A DNA stretch of 64,000 nucleotides from Actinoplanes subtropicus (GCF_000721705.1 NZ_JOJL01000004.1:62001-126000); one strand, 5' to 3'. Shown: positions 34,991 through 42,829, counted from the first letter of the stretch. Numbers and translations are program-made. Notes: a model not told the origin generated them from the letters alone.

Positions 34991-35847
34991 ACGGGCCGGA
35001 GGAGGTGCGATCGCGACTGGACGCGGTCGACTACCTCGTCGACGACGGCCTGGCGATGGCGGTCTTTCTCGCACTGCGCCTGGGGAAGCCGCTGCTCCTC
35101 GAGGGCGAGCCCGGCGTCGGGAAGACCGCGGCGGCCAAGGCCCTCGCGCAAGCGCTCGACACCCCGCTCATCCGGCTGCAGTGCTACGAGGGGCTGACCG
35201 CCGGCGAGGCGCTCTACGAGTGGAACTACCAGCGGCAGCTGCTCGCGATCCGGCTCGCCGAGGCGCGCCATGAGCGGCTGGCCGACGACGACCTGTTCAC
35301 GGCCGAATTTCTCCAGGAAAGGCCTATCCTGCGGGCCGTACGGCATCAAGGGCCGACGCCGCCCGTGCTGCTGATCGACGAGATCGACCGGGCCGACGAC
35401 GAGTTCGAGGCGCTGCTGTTCGAGTTCCTCGGCGAGGCGTCGGTGACCGTGCCCGAACTCGGCACGTTCACCGCCGATCGGCCGCCGGTCGTGGTGCTCA
35501 CCTCCAACCGCAGCCGCGAACTGCACGACGCGCTGCGCCGCCGGTGCCTCTACCACTGGATCGAGTTCCCGGCGCCGGCCCGGGCCGCGGAGATCGTGCG
35601 ACGGGCGGTGCCGGGCGCGACGCACCCGCTGATCGCCGACGCGACCGAGTTCATCGGCCGGGTTCGCCGGTTGGAGCTGGACAAGGCGCCCGGCCTCGCC
35701 GAGACAATCGACTGGGTGTCCGCGCTGTCCGCGCTCGGCGCCACCGAACTCGCCCCCGACGACATGCTGGCCACCATCGGCACGATCGCCAAGACCCCCG
35801 ACGACCGGCTCGTCGTCGCCGGTGCCGTCCACCAGGAGACGCCATGA
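34987..35847 (+). CDS. coxD: MoxR-family AAA+ ATPase CoxD
   Basis: This 286-aa ATPase has Walker A GEPGVGKTAAAKA (about residues 39-51), Walker B VLLIDEIDRADDEFEALLFE and sensor 1 VVLTSNRSREL. In Oligotropha, CoxD is needed for introducing sulfur and copper at the active site of the large subunit, working with the VWA protein CoxE. The start GTG 34987 overlaps the previous stop (GTGA), and the stop overlaps the coxG ATG (ATGA). Length and motifs are complete. Confidence 0.92.
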   Translation: MNGPEEVRSRLDAVDYLVDDGLAMAVFLALRLGKPLLLEGEPGVGKTAAAKALAQALDTPLIRLQCYEGLTAGEALYEWNYQRQLLAIRLAEARHERLADDDLFTAEFLQERPILRAVRHQGPTPPVLLIDEIDRADDEFEALLFEFLGEASVTVPELGTFTADRPPVVVLTSNRSRELHDALRRRCLYHWIEFPAPARAAEIVRRAVPGATHPLIADATEFIGRVRRLELDKAPGLAETIDWVSALSALGATELAPDDMLATIGTIAKTPDDRLVVAGAVHQETP

Positions 35848-36836
35848 AGATCACGAACGAGTTCACCGTACATACCCCGATCGAGCGCGCCTGGCAGGTG
35901 CTCACCGACCTCGAGGGCATCGCGCCGTGCATGCCGGGCGCCCAGCTCACCGGCGTGGAGGGGGACACGTACCAGGGCAAGGTCAAGGTCAAGGTGGGCC
36001 CGGTGATCTCCGAGTTCGCCGGGACGGCGCGCTTCACCGAGCGGGACGAGACCGGCCACCGCGCGGTGATCGACGCCAAGGGCCGGGACGCCCGGGCGGG
36101 CGGCAACGCGTCGGCCCTGGTGACCGCGGTGCTGACGCCGGCCGGGGAGAGCACCCAGGTGAGCGTCGACACCGACCTGAAGATCAGCGGGAGACTGGCC
36201 CAGTTCGGCAGCGGCATGATCAAGGAGGTGTCGGGCAAGCTGCTGGCCCAGTTCGTCAACAACCTGGAGGCCAAGCTCGCCGCCGACGAGACCGAGCCCG
36301 ATCAAGCCGAACCGGATCAGGCCTCGCCGTCCGAGGCGGCCGCCGACCAGGCAGCGCGACCTGCGCCGGCCGCCGATCAGGGAGCACCACCTGCGCCGGC
36401 CACCGATCAGGCCGCGTTGTCTGCGCCGACGTCCGATCAGGCCGCGTCGTCTGCGCCGGCGACCGATCAGGCTGCGTCGTCTGCGCCGACGTCCGATCAG
36501 GTCGGGCCATCTGCGGCCACCACCGATCAGGTTGCGCCAACTTCGGACAGTTTCCGCCGATCCGCTCCCGACGGAGATGGCGCGGGAGAAGCCGTATCCG
36601 ATCGGCCGGCGTCGGACCCGGTCGCATCCGATCAGAAGGCGCCCGAACCGGTCGCCCCGGTCAGCGAAGTGGCTCCGGCGGCGGCGAAGGTCACCAGGCC
36701 GGTCACGACCGAGGAACCCGAACCACTCGATCTGCTCAGCGTCGCCGGCAGCTCGATCTACAAGCGGGCCGTCCCGCTGGTGGTCGGCGTGATCGTGGTC
36801 GGCGCGGTCATCGCCTGGGCCGTTGCCCGGCGATGA
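35844..36836 (+). CDS. coxG: CoxG: SRPBCC protein with long linker and C-terminal membrane anchor
   Basis: This 330-aa protein has an N-terminal CoxG/SRPBCC domain (residues 1-150; ITNEFTVHTPIERAWQVLTD, GTARFTERDETG, QFGSGMIKEVSGKLLAQF), a disordered linker (about 150-290) with six 10-residue repeats ending in Asp-Gln, and one C-terminal membrane helix (AVPLVVGVIVVGAVIAWAVA). CoxG recruits CO dehydrogenase to the membrane and may carry quinone to it. The linker would act as a flexible tether. The start ATG 35844 overlaps the coxD stop. Confidence 0.92.
   Translation: MKITNEFTVHTPIERAWQVLTDLEGIAPCMPGAQLTGVEGDTYQGKVKVKVGPVISEFAGTARFTERDETGHRAVIDAKGRDARAGGNASALVTAVLTPAGESTQVSVDTDLKISGRLAQFGSGMIKEVSGKLLAQFVNNLEAKLAADETEPDQAEPDQASPSEAAADQAARPAPAADQGAPPAPATDQAALSAPTSDQAASSAPATDQAASSAPTSDQVGPSAATTDQVAPTSDSFRRSAPDGDGAGEAVSDRPASDPVASDQKAPEPVAPVSEVAPAAAKVTRPVTTEEPEPLDLLSVAGSSIYKRAVPLVVGVIVVGAVIAWAVARR
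36351..36530 (+). repeat. 30-bp tandem repeats in the coxG linker
   Basis: Six 30-bp units encode 10-residue repeats of the type Ala-Ala-Ser-Ser-Ala-Pro-Thr-Ser-Asp-Gln (36351, 36381, 36411, 36441, 36471, 36501). Units 3 to 5 are nearly identical at DNA level (TCTGCGCCGACGTCCGATCA against TCTGCGCCGGCGACCGATCA). The unit is a multiple of three, so copy-number change alters tether length without frameshift. Confidence 0.9.
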
Positions 36837-36846
36837 ACCGGCACCC

Positions 36847-38031
36847 GTGCTGTTGCGCGGGGCTGATCGGGCGGCGTTCGCGGTGGCCTTGGCCGGGCGG
36901 TTACGGACCGCCGGCGTGGGCGCGGGGCTGACCGAGGTCGACGACTTCGTGCGGGCGCTGCGGGTCAGCCCGCCGGCGTCGCGGACGGCGCTCTACTGGA
37001 CGGCGCGGATCGCCCTGCTGCGGCGGCAGGAGGATCTGGCCGCGTTCGATCGCGTGTTCTCGGCCGTCTTCGATGACGCGCCACCGCTGCCGCTGACCCG
37101 GGCGGCCCAGCGGGAGGCGCGGCGTGACGAGGTGAATCTGCCGGTCCGGGGCGGGGGCGATCAATCGATCGGCGGCGGCGGGCTGCCCTGGGCCACGTTG
37201 CCGGCCGTCCTCTCGGTGGACGAAACCGAGGCCGAGGACGATCGGATCCGACTGCCCGAGCTGCGGCCCAGCGCGCTGGCCGCCCTGGCCGAGCGGCCGT
37301 TCGAGGAGCTCGACGCCGGGCAGACCGCGCTGCTCGGCGAGGCGTTGAGGGAAGCGCTTGCCCGGTGGCCCACCCGGCGGTCGCGGCGCCATGCGGCCGA
37401 TCCGTCCGGGCGCCGGGTCGCGCTGCGGCCCACCATCGCCCGTGCGCGCCGGACCGGGTGGGAGGCGATGACCGTCGTGCGGGAGCGACCCGTTCGCCGG
37501 CCGCGGCGCGTGGTGATGCTCTGCGATGTGAGCGAGTCGATGCGGGCGCAGGCGGCGGCCTATCTGCATCTGATGCGAGCGTTCACGACCGTTTGTGAGG
37601 CGGAGGTGTTCGCCTTCGCCACCACGCTCACCCGGCTCACCCCGGCGCTCCGGCAGAGCTCGGCCCGCGCGGCGATCGAGCAGGCGACCGTGGCGGTCGG
37701 CGATCGGTTCGGCGGGACCCGGATCGCCTCGAACCTCACCGCCCTGCTCGATTCGCATCACGGGAACGCGCTGCGGGGAGCGATCGCGATCGTCGCCTCG
37801 GACGGATGGGACAGCGAGCCGCCGGAGAAGATGACGGCCGCGATGCGCCGGCTGCGCCGCCGGGCGTACACGATCCTGTGGTTGAATCCCCGCGCCGGCG
37901 CGCCCGGCTTCCGTCCCGACGTGTTGGCGATGGCCGCCGCCGCGCCGTTCTGCGACGCGCTGCTCCCGGCCGCGACTTTCGCCGACCTGACCGACGTGGT
38001 CCGCCGACTGACCGCCGTGTCCACCCGCTGA
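36847..38031 (+). CDS. coxE: VWA-domain protein CoxE
   Basis: This 394-aa protein has a C-terminal von Willebrand A domain with MIDAS motif DVSESM (in VVMLCDVSESMRAQAAAYLH) and VASDGWDSEP, and an N-terminal region with a conserved acidic and basic stretch. CoxE is the partner of the MoxR ATPase CoxD in maturing the Mo-Cu site. GTG 36847 (11 bp after coxG) is preferred; TTG 36823 would overlap coxG. It is the last gene of the cox operon and converges with the DUF2000 gene; a small hairpin lies in between. Confidence 0.88.
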   Translation: MLLRGADRAAFAVALAGRLRTAGVGAGLTEVDDFVRALRVSPPASRTALYWTARIALLRRQEDLAAFDRVFSAVFDDAPPLPLTRAAQREARRDEVNLPVRGGGDQSIGGGGLPWATLPAVLSVDETEAEDDRIRLPELRPSALAALAERPFEELDAGQTALLGEALREALARWPTRRSRRHAADPSGRRVALRPTIARARRTGWEAMTVVRERPVRRPRRVVMLCDVSESMRAQAAAYLHLMRAFTTVCEAEVFAFATTLTRLTPALRQSSARAAIEQATVAVGDRFGGTRIASNLTALLDSHHGNALRGAIAIVASDGWDSEPPEKMTAAMRRLRRRAYTILWLNPRAGAPGFRPDVLAMAAAAPFCDALLPAATFADLTDVVRRLTAVSTR

Positions 38032-38036
38032 CCATC

Positions 38037-38055
38037 CCCGCCGTAAACGGGCGGG
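38037..38055. terminator. Small hairpin between coxE and the DUF2000 gene
   Basis: CCCGCC and GGCGGG form a 6-bp GC stem around GTAAACG, 6 bp after the coxE stop. It has no T run. It is a plausible bidirectional stop signal for two convergent genes, but short. Confidence 0.4.
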
Positions 38056-38072
38056 TCCGCTCGAGCGTCCCG

Positions 38073-38486
38073 CTAGGGATGCATCGATGCGCCCTTGACG
38101 ACCTTGTCGACGGCGTTGCGGGGCCCATAGACGGCCAGACCGACCAGGTCGAGACCGGCCGTCGTGACCGCCCGGACCGCTGCGCGGTTGTCGCCATCGT
38201 TCCCGGTCGCGAACAGATCGGAGGTGAAGACGGCCAGCGGAAGCGATCGGCCGACCGCCCGCTCGTGCGCGGCCCGCAGCAGCTCCTTGCCGGCCTCGAA
38301 AACGAGCACCGGCTGGCGGAACATCGGAAGGTACTGGACGTCGTCGGCGTCCCGGTACGGCTCGCCGACCACCTCCGGAACGGTGCTGCCGAGGCCGCTG
38401 ACCAGAAAAGCGGTCACGTTCAGTCGCTGCCACGTGAGCAGGTCGTCCCGCAGCAGGACAGCGATCTTGGTGTCGAAGCGTTCCAT
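38073..38486 (-). CDS. DUF2000 family protein
   Basis: This 137-aa protein matches DUF2000 over its full length: TKIAVLLRDDLLTWQRLNVT, EPYRDADDVQYLPMFRQPVL, VFTSDLFATGNDGDNRAAV and DLVGLAVYGPRNAVDKVVKG. Members are small cytoplasmic proteins related to peptidyl-tRNA hydrolase 2 folds; their role is unknown. The ATG start is 38486. It is divergent from the AraC regulator gene with only 49 bp between starts, a common arrangement for a regulator and its target. Confidence 0.9.
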   Translation of the reverse strand: MERFDTKIAVLLRDDLLTWQRLNVTAFLVSGLGSTVPEVVGEPYRDADDVQYLPMFRQPVLVFEAGKELLRAAHERAVGRSLPLAVFTSDLFATGNDGDNRAAVRAVTTAGLDLVGLAVYGPRNAVDKVVKGASMHP

Positions 38487-38535
38487 GGACCGATCGTGCG
38501 CGGAGCGGACCCGATCGTTCTTGTACGATTTTGAC

Positions 38536-39513
38536 GTGTCGGGTGCCCGGTTCGCAGCGTGGCGGCCACCCCTGGACGGCGTGGTCGAGGTGCTCAATGC
38601 CCACTTCACGGGCCACGCCTACCCGATGCACGCACACGACACGTGGACACTTCTGATCGTCGACTCCGGCGCTGTCCGCTACGACCTTGATCGGCACGAG
38701 CGTGGATCGTTCGGCGATGTCGTCACGCTGTTGCCGCCGCACGTCCCGCACAACGGCTCGTCGCCGCACCCGTTCCGCAAGCGGGTCCTCTACCTATCCC
38801 AAGCCCAGCTACCACCCCGACTTATCGGTGCATCGGTCGATAAATCCGACTTCCCGGATGCGGTACTCCAGCGGATGATCTCCCGCCTGCACGAGGTGAT
38901 CGGGCAGCCGGGAGAGGAGTTGGCGGCCGAGAGCCACCTCGCCGAGATCACCGAGCGGCTCCGGGACCGCCTGGGACATCCCGAAATTACGGGGCGGATC
39001 GACCGTACGCCCGCAAGAAAGCTGCGCGATCTCCTCGAGCAACACGTCGTCCCGGGCATCTCGTTGCGGCAGGCCGCGGGTCTTCTGCATTTCAATCCGG
39101 CCTACCTGGTGCGATCGTTCCGGGCCGAGTTCGGCATGTCCCCGCACCAGTACCTGATCTCCCGCCGCGTCGACGTGGCCCGCCACCTGATCCTGGCCGG
39201 CCGCCCGCTCGCCGCGGTCGCCACCGAGAGCGGCTTCTACGACCAGCCGCACCTGATCCGCCACTTCCGCCGCATCCTCGGCGTGAGCCCGACGGGCTTC
39301 AGCTCGCGAGAGCGCGTCAGCCCGACGGGCGTCAGCTCGCGAGAGCGCGTCAGCCCGACCGGCGTCAGCTCGCGAGAGCGCGTCAGCCCGACCGGCGTCA
39401 GCTCGCGAGAGCGCGTGAGCCCGACCGGCGTCAGCTCGCGAGAGCGCGTCAGCCCGACCGGCGTCAGCTCCCGAGAGCGCGTGAGCCCGACGGGCTTCAG
39501 CTCCAGAGAGTGA
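38536..39513 (+). CDS. AraC family regulator with repeated C-terminal tail
   Basis: This 325-aa protein has an N-terminal cupin sensing domain (AHFTGHAYPMHAHDTWTLLI, LLPPHVPHNG) and a C-terminal AraC DNA-binding domain with two helix-turn-helix units (SLRQAAGLLHFNPAYLVRSF, then LAAVATESGFYDQPHLIRHF). A normal protein would end soon after FRRILGVSPTGF; here the last 11 codons are repeated seven times (VSPTGVSSRER units) before the stop. It probably regulates the divergent DUF2000 gene and itself. GTG 38536 is the start. The last 17 bp overlap the convergent LysR gene. Confidence 0.92.
   Translation: MSGARFAAWRPPLDGVVEVLNAHFTGHAYPMHAHDTWTLLIVDSGAVRYDLDRHERGSFGDVVTLLPPHVPHNGSSPHPFRKRVLYLSQAQLPPRLIGASVDKSDFPDAVLQRMISRLHEVIGQPGEELAAESHLAEITERLRDRLGHPEITGRIDRTPARKLRDLLEQHVVPGISLRQAAGLLHFNPAYLVRSFRAEFGMSPHQYLISRRVDVARHLILAGRPLAAVATESGFYDQPHLIRHFRRILGVSPTGFSSRERVSPTGVSSRERVSPTGVSSRERVSPTGVSSRERVSPTGVSSRERVSPTGVSSRERVSPTGFSSRE
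39283..39513 (+). repeat. Seven 33-bp tandem repeats at the end of the AraC gene
   Basis: Exactly 231 bp, seven units of 33 bp, each encoding Val-Ser-Pro-Thr-Gly-(Val/Phe)-Ser-Ser-Arg-Glu-Arg. The first unit is the natural family end; in the last unit the final codon CGC is replaced by TGA. Units differ by a few bases (GTC/GTG first codon pair, ACC/ACG, TTC/GTC). Each holds the 8-bp palindrome CTCGCGAG, except the last two, which are changed (CCGAGAG and CAGAGAG). The last unit also encodes the end of the convergent LysR gene. Confidence 0.95.
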
Positions 39514-40444
39514 CGTGCACCGATGGCCGGAAATGACCGACGTTGACTCCGGCGCCGCGCATCATCGCCTGAATCGCTCTCGGCGTCGCCGCGAACCGCG
39601 CCAACTCGGCCGCGGCGGTCGGCGGATCGGACAGCGTCATCGAGTGCCACATCGTCTCGAGGCTCGCGTACGGCCCCGGCAATTGCACCAAGTGACCACT
39701 TCTGACCTCCGGCGCCACCGTGAACGACAGCGCCGGCGCCACGCCCTTGCCCCGTTTCGCCTCCTCGAGCGCCGCCGCGTGACTCTGGAAGATCTGCTGG
39801 TTCCCCTCGGGGACGGCCAGGCGCCGCAGCATCGCCGGGATCGAGCCCAGATCGGCCGCCGCCGACGGCCCGAGCAACCAGGTCTGATCGCGCAACTGGG
39901 CGGCCGACGCGCGTACGCCCGCCAGCGTATGTTCCGGACCGGCCACCACGACCACCCGATAGTTCATCACCGGACGGCACACCAGGCTCGAATCGGCGGC
40001 CGGTCGCGGACCGATCGCGATGTCCACACTTCTGGTCATCAGCAGCGACTCGAACGCCGACGGGCTGCGCACGCTCAACTCCACGTCGAGGTCGTCGGCG
40101 CGCCCCGCGAACAACTCGATCAGACCCGGCGCCGCATGCTCGGCGAAGAGCGCGGACGCGCCCACCCGCAACAGCCGGCGACCCTTGCCGGCCGAGCTGA
40201 CCTCCAGAACCGTGATGTCCTGCAGGCCGAGCATCTCGGCAGCCCGGCTGGCCAGCCGCAGGCCGCCCGGGGTGAAGGCGAGCCCGACCGCGGCCCGGGT
40301 GAACAGCTGGTCGCCGAGCTCCTTGCGCAGCTGTCCGATGTGCAGGGAGATGGCCGACTCGGAGACGCCCAGCTCGGCCGCGGCGAGCTTCACCGACCCC
40401 AGCCGGACGACGGCTGAGTACGCGCGGAGCTGCGTGGGGGTCAT
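39497..40444 (-). CDS. LysR family transcription regulator
   Basis: This 315-aa protein has the N-terminal LysR helix-turn-helix (TPTQLRAYSAVVRLGSVKLA, AAELGVSESAISLHIGQLRK) and a substrate-binding domain of the periplasmic-binding fold. The ATG at 40444 fits the family start; the open frame extends further upstream without support. Its last five codons lie in the final 33-bp repeat of the AraC gene. Mycobacterial CO dehydrogenase genes are controlled by the LysR protein CutR, so this gene is a candidate cox regulator, but it lies 2 kb from the operon and the link is only a guess. Confidence 0.9.
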   Translation of the reverse strand: MTPTQLRAYSAVVRLGSVKLAAAELGVSESAISLHIGQLRKELGDQLFTRAAVGLAFTPGGLRLASRAAEMLGLQDITVLEVSSAGKGRRLLRVGASALFAEHAAPGLIELFAGRADDLDVELSVRSPSAFESLLMTRSVDIAIGPRPAADSSLVCRPVMNYRVVVVAGPEHTLAGVRASAAQLRDQTWLLGPSAAADLGSIPAMLRRLAVPEGNQQIFQSHAAALEEAKRGKGVAPALSFTVAPEVRSGHLVQLPGPYASLETMWHSMTLSDPPTAAAELARFAATPRAIQAMMRGAGVNVGHFRPSVHVTLWS

Positions 40445-40466
40445 GTGTCGAGTCTGCCGCGTGGAC

Positions 40467-41036
40467 CTATGGTTTGCGGCCGACCGCGGCGAGCATGCTG
40501 ATCCGGCTCGCGTCGACGCCGTCGGTGCTCGCCGGGCCGGCCGGTCGCCACTCGGTGGCAAGCGCTATCCCGGGCGGCACCAGCTCCAGGCTCTCGAACA
40601 GCGCCTCGAACTCCGCCCGCTCCCGTGGCCAGATGTCGCTGCGCCCGGCCGCGAGCAGGCCGGCGTACCGTTCGCGCTCCTCGGGCGGCAGGTAGTCCGT
40701 GGTGAAATGTGTCGCGGCGAGGTAACTGCCGGAAGGAAGGGCAGCAAGCAATTCCCGTACGAGCGGAAGCGCGGCGCCCGCACCCGGCACGAAGTGCAGG
40801 ATCGCCACCAGCATCAGCGCGATCGGCCGGCCGGGGTCGAGCGTCTCGCGCAGCCCGGCGGCGGCCAGGATCGCGGCCGGCTCGCGCAGGTCGGCCTCGA
40901 GGTAGGTGGTGCGGCCCTCGGGCGCTCTGGTCAGCGGCGCCTCGGCGTGCGAGTTGTCCGTGCCGCCCAGCCAGTAGTTGAAGCGGCGCGCGGGATGCGC
41001 CACCGACGTGGCGATCCCGGACGCCCCGACGGTCAT
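40467..41036 (-). pseudogene. SAM-dependent methyltransferase (DUF574 type) with internal in-frame deletion
   Basis: The 189-aa frame starts like the DUF574 methyltransferases (SVAHPARRFNYWLGGTDN) and ends like them (PEGRTTYLEADLREP, PIALMLVAILHFVPG, GSYLAATHFTTD). Intact members are about 265-280 aa and have about 80 further residues between these parts, including the SAM-binding FLDIGTGLPT-type loop. That stretch is absent: GGTDNSHAE runs directly into APLTRAPEGR. The frame is kept, but the protein should not bind SAM in the usual way. It is divergent from the SRPBCC/ArsR operon. Confidence 0.8.
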
Positions 41037-41080
41037 GATCGAGATTCTATTGTGGATCCCCTTCCGATGGGCGCCCGTCC

Positions 41081-41138
41081 TTGACGCAACCGTCCGGTTG
41101 CTATAACTTGAGTAGCAACCAAGTGGTTGCGACTCAAG
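41081..41138 (+). promoter_or_regulatory. Promoter with two inverted-repeat operators upstream of the SRPBCC/ArsR operon
   Basis: A TTGACG hexamer (41081-41086) and TAACTT (41104-41109), 17 bp apart, resemble a vegetative promoter. Between them lies CAACCGTCCGGTTG (41087-41100), a perfect palindrome. Directly after lies a larger inverted repeat: CTTGAGT...ACTCAAG enclosing GCAACC-AAGT-GGTTGC (41107-41138). Both share the CAACC/GGTTG core, so one dimeric regulator, most likely the ArsR protein encoded in the operon, could bind both. Confidence 0.75.
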
Positions 41139-41148
41139 GAGACACGTC

Positions 41149-41583
41149 ATGGCATTCCCCGACCGGATCGAGCGCACGATGGAGCTGTCCCACTCGCCCG
41201 AGCGCGTGTGGCAAGCGCTTACCACTGCCGAGGGCCTCGGGTCCTGGTTCGGCAACGACGCGACGATCGACCTGCGCGTCGGCGGCCAGGCCACGATGAC
41301 CTGGACCAGTGGCGACAAGGCCACCTTCACGGTCGAGCGGCTCGAGCCGCCACACGTGTTCGGCTACACCTGGAACATCAACGGCCTGCCGGCCGAGGAC
41401 CCGCGCCGGACGTACGTGGAGTTCACGCTCGAGCCGGCCGGCGCGGGCACTACGCTCACCGTCGTGGAGAGCGGATTCGCCCAACTGCCCGACGACGCGC
41501 ACGTCAAGGCGTTCGGCGGCAACAGCGACGGCTGGAAGCACGAGCTGGGCGAGCTGGCCGCGTACCTCGATGGCCTTTCCTGA
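41149..41583 (+). CDS. SRPBCC (AHSA1-like) domain protein
   Basis: This 144-aa protein has the SRPBCC/Aha1 C-terminal-like fold: start IERTMELSHSPERVWQALTT, then LGSWFGNDATIDLRVGGQAT, YTWNINGLPAEDPRRTYVEF and a final helix (GWKHELGELAAYLDGL). Such proteins bind hydrophobic ligands; those beside ArsR regulators are often in stress or metal-linked operons with unknown ligand. The ATG 41149 has AAGGAG about 9 bases upstream. It overlaps the ArsR gene by 14 bp. Confidence 0.88.
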   Translation: MAFPDRIERTMELSHSPERVWQALTTAEGLGSWFGNDATIDLRVGGQATMTWTSGDKATFTVERLEPPHVFGYTWNINGLPAEDPRRTYVEFTLEPAGAGTTLTVVESGFAQLPDDAHVKAFGGNSDGWKHELGELAAYLDGLS

Positions 41584-41905
41584 CCTCGAGGCGACGGCCC
41601 AGGAGGTCTTCGCCGCCCTGGCCGACCCGACCCGCCGGCAGATCCTGGCCGCGCTCGCGTCGGGCGGCCCGGCGACCGCGACCGACCTGGCCGCCCGCCT
41701 GCCGATCACCCGGCAGGCCATCGCCAAGCACCTCGGCCTGCTGGCCGACGCGGGCCTGGTGGTGGCCGAGCCGGGGGAGCGGCGGCGGGTGCGTTACCGG
41801 CTCGACTCCGGCCCGATGAAGGTCGCCCAGCAGTTCCTGGCCGCCCTGGCCCGGGACTGGGACGGGCCGCTCGCCGCGCTCCGCGACCACCTCGGCACAC
41901 ATTGA
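41570..41905 (+). CDS. ArsR family transcription regulator
   Basis: This 111-aa winged-helix protein shows FAALADPTRRQILAALASGG, LAARLPITRQAIAKHLGLLA and the wing VVAEPGERRRVRYRL. It lacks the CxC metal motif of ArsR/SmtB proteins, so it probably does not sense metal directly; it belongs to the ArsR type usually paired with SRPBCC genes. It should bind the inverted repeats in its own promoter (41087-41138). The start ATG 41570 lies within the end of the SRPBCC gene. Confidence 0.9.
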   Translation: MAFPDLEATAQEVFAALADPTRRQILAALASGGPATATDLAARLPITRQAIAKHLGLLADAGLVVAEPGERRRVRYRLDSGPMKVAQQFLAALARDWDGPLAALRDHLGTH

Positions 41906-41951
41906 TAACTCTCAATTAGATCAACCACAGCATATTCATAGACTTCAATGT

Positions 41952-41983
41952 TCTCCTGCCTTCTTCCCACCGACGGCAGGAGA
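41952..41983 (+). promoter_or_regulatory. Hairpin in the leader of the dioxygenase gene
   Basis: TCTCCTGCC and GGCAGGAGA form a perfect 9-bp stem with a 14-base loop. The last bases of the stem reach the ribosome binding site (GAGGAAG, before ATG 41992), so folding could affect translation. Upstream (41905-41955) the sequence is unusually AT-rich for this region (TGATAACTCTCAATTAGATC), fitting a promoter. Confidence 0.6.
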
Positions 41984-41991
41984 GGAAGATC

Positions 41992-42810
41992 ATGAACACC
42001 GAGGACTACGTACGCGAGGTGCACGACAAGGGATTCCTGTTCGACCGGCGTCGTCTGCTCGGGATGCTCGGCGGCGCGGGCGCCCTGGCGGTGGCCGGCG
42101 GCGGACTGCTCGGCGGTGGGGCCGCGGCCGCGGCCGCCGCGTGCGCCACCGAGGTCGAGTCGGAGACCGCGGGTCCGTTCCCGGCCGACGGCTCCAACGG
42201 TCCGGACGTGCGGGTGCTCAGCGGCATCGTGCGCAGCGACATCCGCTCGTCCTTCGGCACCTCGACCACCGTCGCCGCCGGCGTTCCGCTGCAGTTCAAG
42301 CTGATCGTCTCGAACCTGAGCTGCGCGCCGTTGGCCGGCGCCGCCGTCTACGCCTGGCACTGCGACCGGGCCGGCCGGTACTCGCTCTACTCGTCCGGCG
42401 TGACCAACGAGAACTACCTGCGCGGCATCCAGGTCACCGACTCCACCGGCACGGTGACGTTCACCAGCATCTATCCGGCCTGCTACTCCGGCCGGTGGCC
42501 GCACATCCACTTCGAGGTGTACTCGTCCCAGGCCAACGCCACCAGCGGGGCCGGGCCGATCCGCAAGACCTCGCAGATCGCGTTGCCCGAAACCATTTCC
42601 AAGACGGTGTACGCGTCGGCCACCGGCTACTCGCAGAGCGTGACCAACATGAGCCGGATAACGCTTTCCTCGGACATGGTGTTCGGCGACGACCTGGCCG
42701 CCCGCGAGATGGCCACGGTCACCGGCAGCGTCTCGGCGGGGTACGTCGCGACGCTCGCGATCACCGTCGACCCGACGAAGACCGAGTCCGGCGGGCGCCT
42801 GTCCGCGTGA
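41992..42810 (+). CDS. Tat-exported intradiol dioxygenase-like protein
   Basis: This 272-aa protein starts with a twin-arginine signal (FDRRRLLGMLGGAG, then Ala/Gly-rich core, cut near AAAAA-C) and continues into an intradiol ring-cleavage dioxygenase fold. The iron-ligand region is visible: Tyr in GRYSLYSS, Tyr in YPACYSGRWP and the His pair in PHIHFEVY. Secreted members cleave catechols from lignin-type aromatics. Tat export fits a protein that folds with iron in the cytoplasm. Substrate is unknown. The C-terminal 60 residues (SQSVTNMSRITLSSDMVF) match the family end. Confidence 0.9.
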   Translation: MNTEDYVREVHDKGFLFDRRRLLGMLGGAGALAVAGGGLLGGGAAAAAAACATEVESETAGPFPADGSNGPDVRVLSGIVRSDIRSSFGTSTTVAAGVPLQFKLIVSNLSCAPLAGAAVYAWHCDRAGRYSLYSSGVTNENYLRGIQVTDSTGTVTFTSIYPACYSGRWPHIHFEVYSSQANATSGAGPIRKTSQIALPETISKTVYASATGYSQSVTNMSRITLSSDMVFGDDLAAREMATVTGSVSAGYVATLAITVDPTKTESGGRLSA

Positions 42811-42829
42811 TCCGTCCGCGCCTCTGGCC

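Noticed and set aside
39283..39513. CRISPR array
   Set aside because: Units are directly adjacent with no spacers and are in frame with the AraC gene.
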